Below, in pieces: positions 1 to 10,697 of a stretch of 64,000 nt of DNA. The stretch lies in assembly GCA_002778195.1 (NCBI GenBank), contig PCDI01000005.1, positions 2,623,744-2,687,743 of the forward strand, given 5' to 3'. Position 1 is the stretch's first letter. The number at the start of each line of letters is the position of its first letter. The DNA comes from Raffaelea ambrosiae (taxonomy: Eukaryota > Ascomycota > Sordariomycetes > Ophiostomatales > Ophiostomataceae). A program made the translations under genes and the position numbers. The notes under the pieces were generated by a model that saw nothing but the letters and a program-made list of their open reading frames with translations, searched no databases and was not told the DNA's origin.

Positions 1-3000
1 GCAGCCCAGGAGGCGGGCACGGTATACAGAGAGTGGTGGCTCCGGGGCGACTTGATGTCGACAATAGACGGTCGAACCGCTTGGACCACGTAGGCCGACT
101 GGGCAGCCATCTTTCGTCACTTTGTCGCAATGCAGATGGGGACAAGTGTGAGCGATACGGGCACAGAGAGACCCCAATTGAGAGTAGACGGGGCAAAAAG
201 GGGGCAAACGAGGCGGGATGGGCGGCAAGGGGGTGAGTTTCTTTTCCTCTGCAGATCTTCGACCCCCAAAATGTTAAGAAAAAAAAGAATAAGATAAAAG
301 CTGCTTTCAATATCTGTGAGGGGCACGAGAACCAAGATGGTGTCTCGGTGTGGAAGAGTTGAGGAGACAGAAGAAGGAAAAGATCTGAGAAGAAGACGAG
401 ACAAAAAGAAAGAAGAAGAAAGCGGAGCTCGGTCGTGAACGGATGCCCGTGCGTAGTTAAGCTAGGAAGGAGCTTGGCGAGAGAAGGGAAAGAAGCGTTG
501 GAATTTCGGCCAGGAGAGCAAGAAGCGAGGGGAAAAAGGAAGGAGCAAGTGAGCGGGGGGGAGACAGGTAGAAAAAGGAAAGAGCGATGCGTCTGTCAGA
601 GTAGAACGCTCGGTCCAGCCCAGCAAACCTGATCCTGCTCTGTGAGAAACTTCCCCTAGGGACTTTTTTTCGTGTGTTCTCGTGTCTCCTCGCGTGTTAT
701 GGTCTTTTCTTTTATTTGAGGAGGTTGTTGGATCTGTCTGATGCCCCTCTAGACGCGCTTTAGACACCAGTCAGATTGGCTATCTGTCTGTCTGTCTGTC
801 TATCCGTTGCCCCCGTTTTCCCCGTGTGCTGGTGGTGCACACGAGACATGCAGCAAACAGCTGAGAAAGGAGCGAACGACTGGGGAAGTGCAGGTTGGAT
901 CTGGTTAGGACCTTTCGAGCTGGGCGGATGGCAATTGGTGTTCTGAAGCTCGACTGAGAAATGATCATGAGAAAGGCTCAAGGAAGCTTACAGGGCCCAA
1001 ACAGCTTCTCGACCACGCTCGGGGATTTTCCTGCTCTGCCGGACGTGCTACGAAATTAAATCTGGCAGATGTCAATTAAAGTCGTCAGACAGAAAAAGGA
1101 AGTTTTTAAGATCTGGGGAGAAAAGGAAGACGCCGGCCGGTCAGAGCAGGGCAAAAAGAAAGGAAATTAGCACTGGTACCACAAAAAGCACAGGAAAACT
1201 GGGCAGACGCGTTCGTGCAGATGCAATCCTTCTTGTAAAAGATTGCCGAATTGGATGCACGACGCGTGCGGTCCGGTATTAGTTACTGCCCGGTTTCCTG
1301 TGTATATTTGGAGCGTGTTAGTGGATGCGAAACGCGTCTGCACATGGCTGCCCGCATTTCGCCACTAGAAAGACGCGTCGCCGGACTGCCCGCGTCTTGG
1401 CTCAGCTGGCTCGCGGGGCAACCACGACCGGCGCGCTCCTGCCCTGACTTTTGCCTAGCGTTTTGCTAAAAACCTCGCAGATGCACGGTTGCGCAAAGCA
1501 CTTCTTTTTTTTTTACCAGTATTACTCGTACGCTCACAGCAGCCATTGTGGCACAGGCCCAAGAGCAAGCAGCTGCCCCAAGGCATGGCTGCAGCTTCTG
1601 TTACAGATTTTAAAAAGTGGGCGACGGTGGTGAGAAAAAGCGGGGCGCCTCATCCTTTTCGTGCTTCGCTTCGGACTGGTAAAGTCACGTGTTCTCCGCC
1701 CAAGTCCCCTCGTGCTATTCATGCAGGGTTTCCTCGTTGGCTTTGTGCACCTACTATTAGTGAGAAGCTTCTGCATGCACTTCCAGTGACATTTGTCGTT
1801 TGTTCCGCCACTGTGGGCACCAGCTGTCTGCTTTCCAGCTTGCCAGCGGAGCTTCTGAAAGAGCTGACAGTCTAGTTGCCCAATCGGGCAATCAAGAACC
1901 TGCCTCCTACGCCAATAGTCTTTGGGATGCTGCTGCATCCGTAATGGAAAACGCTGAAGGCCAAAGGCCTTCACTGACACAACGGAGCATATTCGGCGCA
2001 AGGTTATTTTCATGAGTACCTGTAGCATACCAACGTCATTTGTCTGGAAATTTTTTCAATTTTCATTGTTGAAATCTGGTTGATGATTTCAGAGACATGT
2101 CTACTCGTAGACAATCCCGATTGTTCAACTAGCGGCCCCAAACAACGCGTCTGTGCTGGATAGGGCAATTGCTGCCGAAGTGATGGTGGGAGAAGTCGCG
2201 GATACCAGCGCTACGCAGTATGATGCACTGGTCGACGCTGTGCAGGAACAATTATCAGGGTTTTTGTGTCTTTCGGTCTTCGGTCTTCGTTGCATTGAGC
2301 AAAGAGGCTACAAAGGCGGATGCCGAGGGCCTGACTTTGGCATCAGACTTGAAGCACGAATATTCGTCGTAGAATGGGCTGTCCGTGTCCGGGTCGTGGT
2401 CTTTTCGAGTATTTGGTCTTGCATCTGTCTCGATACTCAACAAGTGAGTATCGTCCCGCAACACGGGATTGCGCCCTTGGAGACAGACTCTGGTGCAGAT
2501 TTTATGAATTTGGCCCGACAATTAGTAGGCAGCAATCAAAGAGAAAGAAGGAAATCGAAACCCGCTTGCCAAAGCGCCTTGCCAACTCTTGGCAAGGAGC
2601 GAAACGGTCTTGCGACCATGAGGCTGTTCCGAGAAGAGCATTTCGAGAAGCCTCCTGTGGCTACAAGAAGTGTTTGTACTATAGTATATTTATTGTTGAT
2701 GCTCGTCGTTGAGGATCTCTGCCTGGTGGGATTCAGGCACTTCTCGCCGAATTGACCAAAAGGGCCGTCTTTGTGGCACCAGCGACCTCTCTTCCGCAGA
2801 AACACCGGGCAACACAACACTGGACCTGCAATCCGTCTCGAGCTGGCCCTGCGACAGCGACCATGGATCGGCCTTGGCTTCACAGGCTTCACAGACTTCA
2901 CATCTTTTCTCGAGTCATCACGAGTGTCGTTGTTGCTGTACACCCTCTTCTCACGTGGCCTTGGTGGGTCCTGCCGACCAAAGGGCGCGGATGTCCATCG

Positions 3001-3355
3001 GCGTTTGTGCCTGTTTAGAATTGCCTGCCCTGTGGTTTGCGCGAAGAGCAGGAGCGACCCCGCAAAGCCCCCCGACCACTAATACCGGTATGGCGCAACA
3101 CCACCAGCAATCTCGTCATCGCTATCGGAGCCCCGATTACGGAAGCGGCCGCACAAAAAGCGCCCCAAAATGGGGCCCTCCCCTCTTCCAATGACTCCCG
3201 CCACCACCAACCGCGCGCGCACTGCGATAACCGAGCGCCGGCTGTGTCTGCTGAGCTTGTGAGGTCCTTCTCCTTCGTCCTTTGGCATTTGTCATTGTAA
3301 TTTTCCTCCATTGCCGGTTCCATTGGCCTTGTGTCCCTTCCTTCCTCCCCCTCCA
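1..3355. other. Left-end spacer, no supported gene
   Basis: No open frame here resembles a known family, and the longest ones (for example minus strand 1534-2028, plus strand 2153-2755 and 2709-3194) overlap each other in competing frames without convincing splice joins. A short TCTG-type microsatellite lies at about 781-803. The last few hundred bases before 3356 are pyrimidine-rich, as is common for fungal 5' leader sequence, and probably belong to the promoter or leader of the kynurenine aminotransferase gene. A decayed gene between about 1500 and 2950 cannot be excluded. Confidence 0.5.
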
Positions 3356-5020
3356 ATGCGTGCGTCTCTTGTGCGACTGCCATTCCGTGGGCCCTCCTCT
3401 TCTTCGTCCCTGTCGTCCCTTTCGTCTCTCGCCTCCTCTCTTGCTTTCTCGCCCGCCGCTCTTTCGACTCGTGTCTCTGTATCTGCTTCTGCTCCGGCTC
3501 GGCACCGGCTCTTTTCCACTACGATGTCTGTGATGACCAAGAAGCTGCAACCGGCAGCCCGCGTGTCGGGCCAGCGCCAGGATGTTTGGTAAGTCACGAT
3601 GCTTTGCTGTTATGCCTTGACGGTGGCGCTGCCGATTCTGCTTGTCCGTTCTACTTGTCTCCTCCGTTCTCCACTCTTCTTGCTGACCCTCCAGGTCTAT
3701 CATCAACGAGGCTGCCGCCGCTTCGCCCAACCAGCCCATCATCAACATGGGCCAGGGCTTCTTCGGCTACAACCCACCCCAGTTCATCCTCGACGCTGCC
3801 AAGGGCGCTCTCGACCGGGTCGAGTGCAACCAGTACAGCCCGACCCGCGGCCGCCCCCGGCTCAAGAAGGCCATTGCTGACGCCTACTCGCCCTTCTGGG
3901 GCCGCCAGCTCAACCCAGACACCGAGGTCACCATCACCACCGGCGCCAACGAGGGCATGCTGAGCGCCTTCATGGCCTTTATCGAGCCCGGCGACGAGGT
4001 CATCATCTTCGAGCCCTTCTTCGACCAGTACATTAGCAACATTGAGATCCCCGGCGGCAAGATCGTCTACGTGCCCCTGCATCCGCCATCGGACGGCGCT
4101 GTGCGGACATCGGCGGCGTCTGAGTGGAAGATTGACTTTGACCAGCTGGAGAAGGCCATCACGCCGCGGACCAAGATGATTGTTCTGAACACACCTCGTG
4201 AGTGCCCTGGAATTGGTGGCTAAAGTGGCTGTAATCGAGATGCCAGTTTCTGCAGTGAATCGAGCTGCAAACTCCAACCCATCTTCACTAACACAGCCCC
4301 TTTTCCACAGACAACCCTGTCGGCAAGGTCTTCACCAAGGAGGAGCTCGAAAAGATCGCCGCCCTCTGTCTCAAGAACCAGATCATCATCCTGTCCGACG
4401 AGGTCTACGACCGCCTGTACTACGTGCCTTTCACGCGCATTGCCACGCTGTCGCCCGAGGTCGAGAAGATCACCATCACGGTGGGCTCGGCCGGCAAGAA
4501 CTTTTATGCCACGGGCTGGCGTGTCGGCTGGCTGATGGGTCCGGCCGAGCTGATCCAATACGTGGCCGCGGCGCACACGCGCATCTGCTACTCGTCCGTG
4601 TCGCCGCTGCAGGAGGCCTGCGCCATCGGCTTTGAGAAGGCCGACAGCGAGGGCTTCTGGGACGATGCGATCAAGGACATGAAGGGCCGCATGGACCGGT
4701 TCAATGCCGTGTGGAAGGAGCTGGGCGTGCCGTACTCGGAGCCCGACGGCGGCTACTTTGTCATGGCCAACCTCAGCAAGGTCAAGCTGCCGGCCGACTA
4801 CCCGTTCCCGCCGCATGTGGCTAACCGGCCGCGCGACTTTAAGCTGGCCTGGTTCCTGATCCAGGAGCTGGGCGTGGCTGCGATCCCGCCGACCGAGTTC
4901 TACACAGACGAGAACGCGCACATTGCCGAGGACTACCTGCGGTTTGCCGTGTGCAAGCCAAACGAGGTGCTGGACCAGGCCAAGGAACGGTTGCTGGGAC
5001 TGAAGAAGTTTATTGAGTAG
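3356..5020 (+). CDS. BNA3: Kynurenine aminotransferase (Bna3-type), mitochondrial form likely
   Basis: Fold-type I PLP aminotransferase that transaminates kynurenine with a 2-oxo acid to give kynurenic acid. Three exons join cleanly: 3356-3588, 3695-4197 and 4311-5020, giving 481 residues. Both introns have good donors (GTAAGT, GTGAGT) and CAG acceptors, and the joins restore W-S-I-I-N and N-T-P-H-N-P-V-G, the latter a hallmark of the family. Visible motifs are MGQGFFGY near the N-terminal part of the fold, TTGANEG, the DEVYDRLYY block, and GSAGKNFYATGWRVGW with K308 as the Schiff-base lysine. The first 56 residues are rich in Ser, Ala and Arg with no acidic residue, which fits a mitochondrial presequence. 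A second Met at residue 57 (nt 3524) sits just after RLFSTT and could start a cytosolic form. The gene is convergent with the aldehyde dehydrogenase downstream. The substrate is inferred from family similarity; glutamine transaminase K or cysteine-S-conjugate lyase activity is also common in this family. Confidence 0.9.
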
Positions 5021-5061
5021 ACGATAAGGTATACGCACAACAAGCATACACAAAAGAGCGA

Positions 5062-5067
5062 AATAAA
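5062..5067 (+). terminator. Candidate polyadenylation signal of the kynurenine aminotransferase gene
   Basis: A canonical AATAAA lies 42 bp after the stop codon, followed by an A-rich stretch. The spacer to the convergent gene (5021-5404) is otherwise purine-rich and holds no open frame of interest. Confidence 0.45.
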
Positions 5068-5404
5068 CAGACAGAAAAAAAAAATCAAAATAGAAAGAAC
5101 CCCATCGTGGCCATACGGCTCCCACAATCTATCCAGCGAATAGACAGATCATGCTCAGGACTAGAAGAAGATGAGAGTGAGTGAGTGTTCTTTGAAAAGG
5201 AAAACAAAAATAGCGGAAGAAATAATTTAAAAAGAGAAAGAAGAGCATGGAAATAGAGAAGAAGGGGAATTAAACGGGTCAAGGAAGAAGGAGAGAAGAG
5301 AGAAAAGAAGAAGAAAAGAAAAAAGCGAACCAAAAAGAAAGAAACAGGAGAGAATATAAAGAATCGAAGGGGCCGAGTTCAAAACATGCGAAACCGCTGA
5401 AACA

Positions 5405-7377
5405 TTACGCATCGCCAGAGAAACACGAACGCAACGACGCCCACAACGAACGACTCGGGGGAGACTGCTTCGACGACGCAGACGCAGACGGACTCGATGC
5501 CTCTCCGCTTTCCGCTTTTGTCCCTACCTTTTCCTTGGGAATGTGGATGCTCTTCGTGTACGCATACGACAGCAGACCCAGCTTGCCCATCTCGCCGCCG
5601 AAGCCGCTGTCTTTGAAGCCGGCAAACCACGCCCGGGGGTTGGGCATTTCGGCGTTGTTGATCCAGACCGAGCCGGCCTCCAGGCGGTTGGCCATGCGCT
5701 GGGCCTTGGCGAGGTCGGTCGAGTAGACGGTGGCGCCGAGGCCGGCATTGTCGAGGTTGGCGCGGCGGACGACCTCGTCCTCGGTGGACCACTTGAGGAT
5801 GGGGATGACGGGGCCTGGGGGGGGAGCGGGTGCGCGGGATTGTGTTAGTAGACAGGCCGTTGACAAGTGATAGGATGAGAGTAGGAAATGGAAAGATGGT
5901 AGGTGAGTGAGTGTGGGGAGTGGTGAGAACTGAAATCTGAGTGAGGATAGGCAAAAAAAAAAAAAAAAAAACCGGCATCTGATGCCATGGGTGTGTTCTC
6001 TTTGTTCAGGTCCTTGGTTTTTGATTTTTTTTTCTTTTCTTCTTCACACCACAGAATCCTTACCAAACTGCTCCTCCTGCACCAGGAGCGAGTCCTCGGG
6101 CGCGTCCGCCACGACCGTGGGCTCCAGCCAGAAGCCCTTGCTGCCGTCGGCGCGGCCGGTGCCGCCGCCGGCCACCACGCGGCCGCCCTTTTGCTTGGTC
6201 TCGTCCAGGATGCGCCGCACAATGTCGTACTGCATCTTGTTGGACACGGGGCCAAACACGGACGGCACGCTGTCGGCGCCGCCCACGGCCACGGTCGGCG
6301 CATACGTCTTGTTCGTCTCGGCCACAAACTTGCGCAGAAACTCGTCGTAGATGGACTCGTGCACGTAGACGCGCTTCGTGGCCACGCACATCTGGCCGGC
6401 GTTGAAAAAGGCGCCGCCGGCGGTCTGGCCCACGACCTTGTCGAGCCGGCCGGGCTCGCTGGCAATGTCGCCAAAGACAATGGCGGCGTCGTTCCCGGCG
6501 AGCTCCAGCGTCACCTTCTTCAGCGTGCTGGCGCAGCTGGCCATGACGCGCTTGCCCGTGGCAATGGTGCCCGTGAAGCTGATCTTGTGGATGCCCGCGT
6601 GCTGGGTCATGAGCGCGCCCAGATCGGCACCGCCGTTGACGGCCTGGAGCACGCCCGGCGGCAGAAAGCGCTGGCAGCGCTCGATCCAGTGGAGCACGCC
6701 GTAGGGCGTGAACGGCGACGGCTTGACGATGACGCAGTTGCCGGTCACGAGGGCCGAGATGACCTTGAGGTTGCACAGGATGAGCGGAAAGTTCCACGGG
6801 CAGATGGCGCCGACCACGCCCAGCGGCGGGTGCGTGGCCAGGATGCGGACCGAGTCGTCCTCGTACTGGACCTCGTCCTCGAGGGCGACGGTGGCTGGGG
6901 AACGGGGGGGGCGGAGGGCGAGGGGACGCACGTCAGCGACAGTAACTAGCTATGGCCTGCACACGCCTTGTTTCGTGTCGTCTCCAACGTCACCAACTCG
7001 TACTCACAGTAGTACATGGTCTGCTCGATCGTGTTGGCAATCTCAATGCCGGCCACAATGGCCGACTTGCCGGTCTCGCGGCGCAGAATGTCCATCAGCT
7101 CGACTTCGTCGGCCTTGATCTGCTCGGCCATGGTCACCAGCAGCTTCTGCCGCTGCTCGACCGGCGTCTGCGCCCACGCGGGGAAGGCGGCATTGGCGGC
7201 GGCAATGGCATCCTCGAGGTCGGACGTCGAGGCAATCGGGCACGGCCAGAGCTCCTCCTCGGTGCGCGGGTCGACTCCCTTGTGGTACTGCTCAGCAGTG
7301 GCCGGGGCCGCGGCAGACGACGGCGAACGGCGCTCGCCGTTGACGATGTTGTAGAAAGTGTAGTCTGGGAGAGTCAT
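5405..7377 (-). CDS. NAD(P)+-dependent aldehyde dehydrogenase
   Basis: Oxidises an aldehyde to the carboxylic acid; the substrate is not predictable from sequence. Exons on the minus strand are 7377-7008, 6894-6064 and 5814-5405, giving 536 residues. Donors are GTGAGT and GTAAGG, and both acceptors end in CAG. The joins rebuild MYYSTVALEDE and the conserved EEQFGPVIPILKW. Family motifs are ICPWNFPL (cofactor region), VKPSPFTP, SFTGTIATGK (nucleotide binding), ELAGNDAA with the general base at E254, and FFNAGQMC with the nucleophile at C293. The E-to-C spacing is 39 residues rather than the usual 34 because of about five extra residues (around ASEPG). A Ser-rich tail of about 35 residues follows the usual C-terminal end. 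Intron 2 is long at 249 bp and carries a run of 19 A on the plus strand (5953-5971). The start was chosen at the first Met of the N-terminal ALDH fold (MTLPDYTFYN). No signal peptide is visible, so a cytosolic enzyme is likely. Confidence 0.9.
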
Positions 7378-7626
7378 CGCGGCAAACCTGGATCTTCTGT
7401 GGCAGTTGCGCTGCGCTTTTCACGACAATGGTGTGAAGTAGAAAAAGAAAAAGGACAGTCAACCCCCGCCAGCGAGCAGGACAAGCCAAGTCACAAGAAC
7501 ACAGGACAAAGATGGGTTTTTGACGATCTCCCAAAGCCTCCCTTGTTCAAAAGTACCCTTCTGAAGATGCTAAAGTAGTCCAACGTGTCTCCAAGCCATG
7601 CCCTGCTCCTTTTAGCCGGGATGCGA

Positions 7627-7634
7627 CTTATATA
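7627..7634 (-). promoter_or_regulatory. Candidate TATA box of the aldehyde dehydrogenase gene
   Basis: The minus strand reads TATATAAG about 250 bp upstream of the ATG at 7377. Position and sequence fit a core promoter with a leader of roughly 200 bases. No other TATA-like match as good was seen between this site and the ATG. Confidence 0.45.
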
Positions 7635-8743
7635 CTGTGTGCGTGTCCGCCGCATTGAACGGTTGTGACAAAACAAGTTACAAATGATAGTCGCGGCCTA
7701 CCCTGGGACCCCTTTGCGCGCACAGGCAGATCCTCAATAGACTGAGCAGGGTATCTCTCGTTGCCTCCACGCAACTCTGCCGCCCAGATGGGCGCGGTAT
7801 CGCCTTGGGCGGGCGGATGTTCTGCGGCAGACTACTATATGAGGACAAACCAAAAAAAGGGCTCCCCACCCTGCCTATAGGAGTCAATGCCGGCGCCAAT
7901 TAGCCAGAAACTAAGGGTTGGAGTCTGCAGAGTCTGATAAAAGGAGAGGGGGGAAAAGGCAGAAAGAGGACAGCTAGTATGTGGACGAGTGGAATAAGTG
8001 GTAGGAAGCCCACAAGACGCTGTCTAGGGCACCATGCCCATGTCTCACTGAGGTGCGAAACGAGGCGATGCTGCCCACAGTCGCAGCTCACTTGAAGTCG
8101 CAGTGAAGCAACGTCTGTGAAGGGCCGAAGACAGAAAGACAGCCCGAGACGCAGAGAGACACGGGTTCAAATAGAAAAACAAGAGATGAAAATTAAAAAA
8201 AAAAAATTAAAAAAAAAAAAAAACGATCAGCGTTGAGAGCTTCAGATAATGGAGGGGCAGTAGGGCGCGCGATGTGGAGCCGTCTCTTGGTGGCTCCTCG
8301 GAACAGCTGCCTCCCTAGGAAGGAAGGCACGGCCCAGGTCGCTTCGCTGCTCCGTTCCTGCCAATGTCGCAGCAGCCCGGTGCTGTCTATATGTGCAGCC
8401 GGGCAGAGCTATCGGCCTGGCCAGACTATTGTTTTGCAACCGTGAACCTCAAACACCTGCCTGTTTGGGTGAACACATCGGATGCACGTGGTCTCGAAGA
8501 AGACCACAGTTCTTCGCAACCCGGACGGCAGCTCTTGATCTTCGCCCAGATGCTCGTCCAGATGCTCACAGACCAGTGTTCGTACAGCCCGCACTCATTC
8601 CATCTCGCAACTGTGTATATGAGTTTTTGGCTACCCAAATCGCAGAAAACATTAGTCTCCCTCTTTCGTTGTGTATCCTGATTAAAGAGCATGGCGTTCG
8701 TCTGCCATCATCCGTCTTTCAGCGTCCCTGTTTCTCCTGGTGT
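7635..8743. other. Spacer between the aldehyde dehydrogenase and the MAPR-type gene
   Basis: No supported gene. Short open frames on both strands are unrelated to known families. The left part would hold upstream regulatory sequence of the aldehyde dehydrogenase gene, and the right part the 3' end of the MAPR-type gene. Confidence 0.5.
8190..8223. repeat. A-rich homopolymer tract
   Basis: Three A runs separated by TT pairs make a 34-base tract on the plus strand. Tracts like this are typical of spacer sequence in this window. Confidence 0.8.
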
Positions 8744-9703
8744 CTACTCATCCCCCTCTTCCGTCCCGGGTACTTTCCGCACCGAGCGCCCGTCCTGCGC
8801 CTGCTTGCACAGCGGCTTCAGCGGTCCCTCCCACCCGGGCTCCCGCTTCAGCTTGCCCACATAGTGGTACTTCTTGCTCTTGGAGAAGAAGTTGACCCAG
8901 TGCGACAGCGCGTCGTGCACCCGCTTTCGCGCCTCGCGCCGCTCCTGTCTCTTGAGCTTATGCATCTCGGCTGCGGTCCAGTGCTGGTCCACTTCCGGGT
9001 CGTCGAGCGGCAAAAACATGTCCTCGACGCCGCGCATGTCGCCCGTGCGGTCTTCTTTGAAGCAGCCCGTGACAAAGCCGCGGCTAGCGTCGACGCCCGC
9101 AAAGAAATGGTACGAGCCGCCGGGGCCGTAGAAGCGCCGGCCGGCGCTGACGTCAAAGACAGAGCCGTTGATCGAGAGGTAGACGGGGGAGTTGGCGTCG
9201 GAGCCGTCGTACTTGGCCAGCTCCTCGAGGGTAAAGTAACGAGTGGGAGTCTAAGAGAGGCAAAAAGGAAAAAAAGAGTTAGAAGTCAACACGTCAACCA
9301 ACAGAAGCCAAAAAACAAACACCCAGGAAGCACACTGGGGGCACACATAGTACGGGTGGCCGCTGCCTACAAATTGCATCTTCCACCAGTCCAGCCGCAG
9401 GTAGTCAGGCGGGTGTTGCATGCCCCAGAACCAGGACTCGCCGTTGGAGATCAAATAACTGAGGCCGCACGACGCCACAAACAGGAACGACAGCACACGC
9501 AGAATGTCCACCCACGGCGTGTAGTCGTCCTCCTCGCTGGCCCGTGCCCGCCGCTTCTTGGTCTTGCGCGGCTTGGTCGGTCGCTTCGGGGCATCATCAC
9601 GGGCGGAAGCTTCCGCATCGAGCTCAGGTTCGACTTCGAATTTGGTGACAGCAGGCTCAGCCTTGCGCTGGCGCACACCATTCTCGCCATTCTCAGACGC
9701 CAT
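8744..9703 (-). CDS. Membrane-anchored cytochrome b5-like heme/steroid-binding protein (MAPR family)
   Basis: Two exons (9703-9323 and 9250-8744) give 295 residues. The intron has a weak GTGTTT donor and a TAG acceptor, and phase 0 joins ASW to TPTRYFT. Residues 1-60 are hydrophilic and contain a basic stretch (KPRKTKKRRAR). One membrane segment lies at about 65-86 (WVDILRVLSFLFVASCGLSYLI). Residues 128 to about 230 form the cytochrome b5-like domain, with FTLEELAKYDG, VFDVSAGRRFYGPGGSYHFFAG and DASRGF, which match the MAPR/Dap1/neudesin type rather than classical cytochrome b5. Such proteins bind heme and support P450 function or sterol metabolism; that role is inferred here. The C-terminal 80 residues are charged and helical. 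A CPQC pair sits just before the splice junction. The gene is divergent from the coiled-coil protein gene, with about 1 kb between the start codons. Confidence 0.8.
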
Positions 9704-10697
9704 TTGGGAGGTTGTAGGTAGGGATAAACGGAAAGTATATGTGATAATAAATGTACAGGGTGGAAAGTGGGCCAATCAAAGAGTAACTACTAAAAAGAGG
9801 ACAGCATATCCAGAACTATCCAGAACAGGCAGGATTGAGAAAGTGAAGAAACGGAAACGGGAAATGGGAAAGAGAAAGGGGGGCAATCGAAAAATAAAAG
9901 AGAGTCGGTCAGATGTAAGTCCCCATTTGAAACGGTATGCGGCTCGCCACGGTCAAGAAAGCAGGCTGGCGTGTTGGATGATTTGGCCAGATCGCAGTCG
10001 GCATTGTCGAGAGTGCGAGGTGATTTGAAAAATGATGACGGAACGGCCAGCAAGCACCAAATAAATTGGAGAGCTTCCGCGCTGGGGGAGCCAAGAGACT
10101 AGAACGCGGAGACGCGCCACGGTCACACTAGCCACACGTAAAAGTAAGCTGATATGGGAGCGCAATACGAAAGGGTCCATTTTATGGGAGGATGCATCAC
10201 GTGCACCTCGCCCTCATTTGCTGCGCCGCACTTTCCCTGTTTGGAGGGCCGTCGCCGCGGCAACAACAGGGGAGATAGGTGGAGACCCGCAGTAAACACG
10301 GAATGGCGGGCAATAAGCGCAAACAGCAACCAGACAGAGGGAAAGAGCCACCGAGCCACTCTGCGAGTACAACAGGGAGGAACCAGAGAAAGAATTTGAA
10401 ACCAAACTTAATCACGAACCGTTTCTTATGCCAGGTCTCATTTGGTCTCACGCCTGGTCCTTTTCTTGCCATTCCACTGAAACGCATCTGCGTTGACTGG
10501 CAGCGAAGAAGCACACGAGTTGATCTCAGCGCGCATCGACAACCAAATAGACGACCAGCCGGGAAAACAGCTGCCATTTACAGCCACCCACAGTCTATAC
10601 TCGTCCACGGCACAGTCTTGCAGCAATTCACGACACCATTTTGTTTTTTCCCAGAGAACCACGCACCGCCAGATACACGTCCTCTCTCTCGCCCGAT
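9704..10697. other. Divergent intergenic region
   Basis: This 1-kb stretch separates the start codons of two divergently transcribed genes and must hold both promoters. It contains purine-rich tracts and several short open frames but no recognisable gene. No clear TATA box was found for either gene. Confidence 0.5.

Noticed and set aside
60..95. tRNA-like B-box word (GGTTCGACC on the minus strand)
   Set aside because: The bases around it do not form a T stem and no acceptor or anticodon arm fits; no other tRNA-like pattern was found in the window.
1489..2755. Overlapping frames of 100 to 200 codons on both strands that might be a decayed gene or transposon
   Set aside because: No segment resembles a known family, the candidate frames conflict, and no splice sites join them convincingly.
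2709..3194. Plus-strand frame of 161 codons just upstream of the kynurenine aminotransferase gene
   Set aside because: Composition is that of GC-rich spacer; no motif and no ATG context of note.
3651..6949. Long antisense frames opposite the kynurenine aminotransferase and aldehyde dehydrogenase exons (for example 4220-5125 minus and 5987-6949 plus)
   Set aside because: They mirror GC-rich codons of the real exons and show no family motif.
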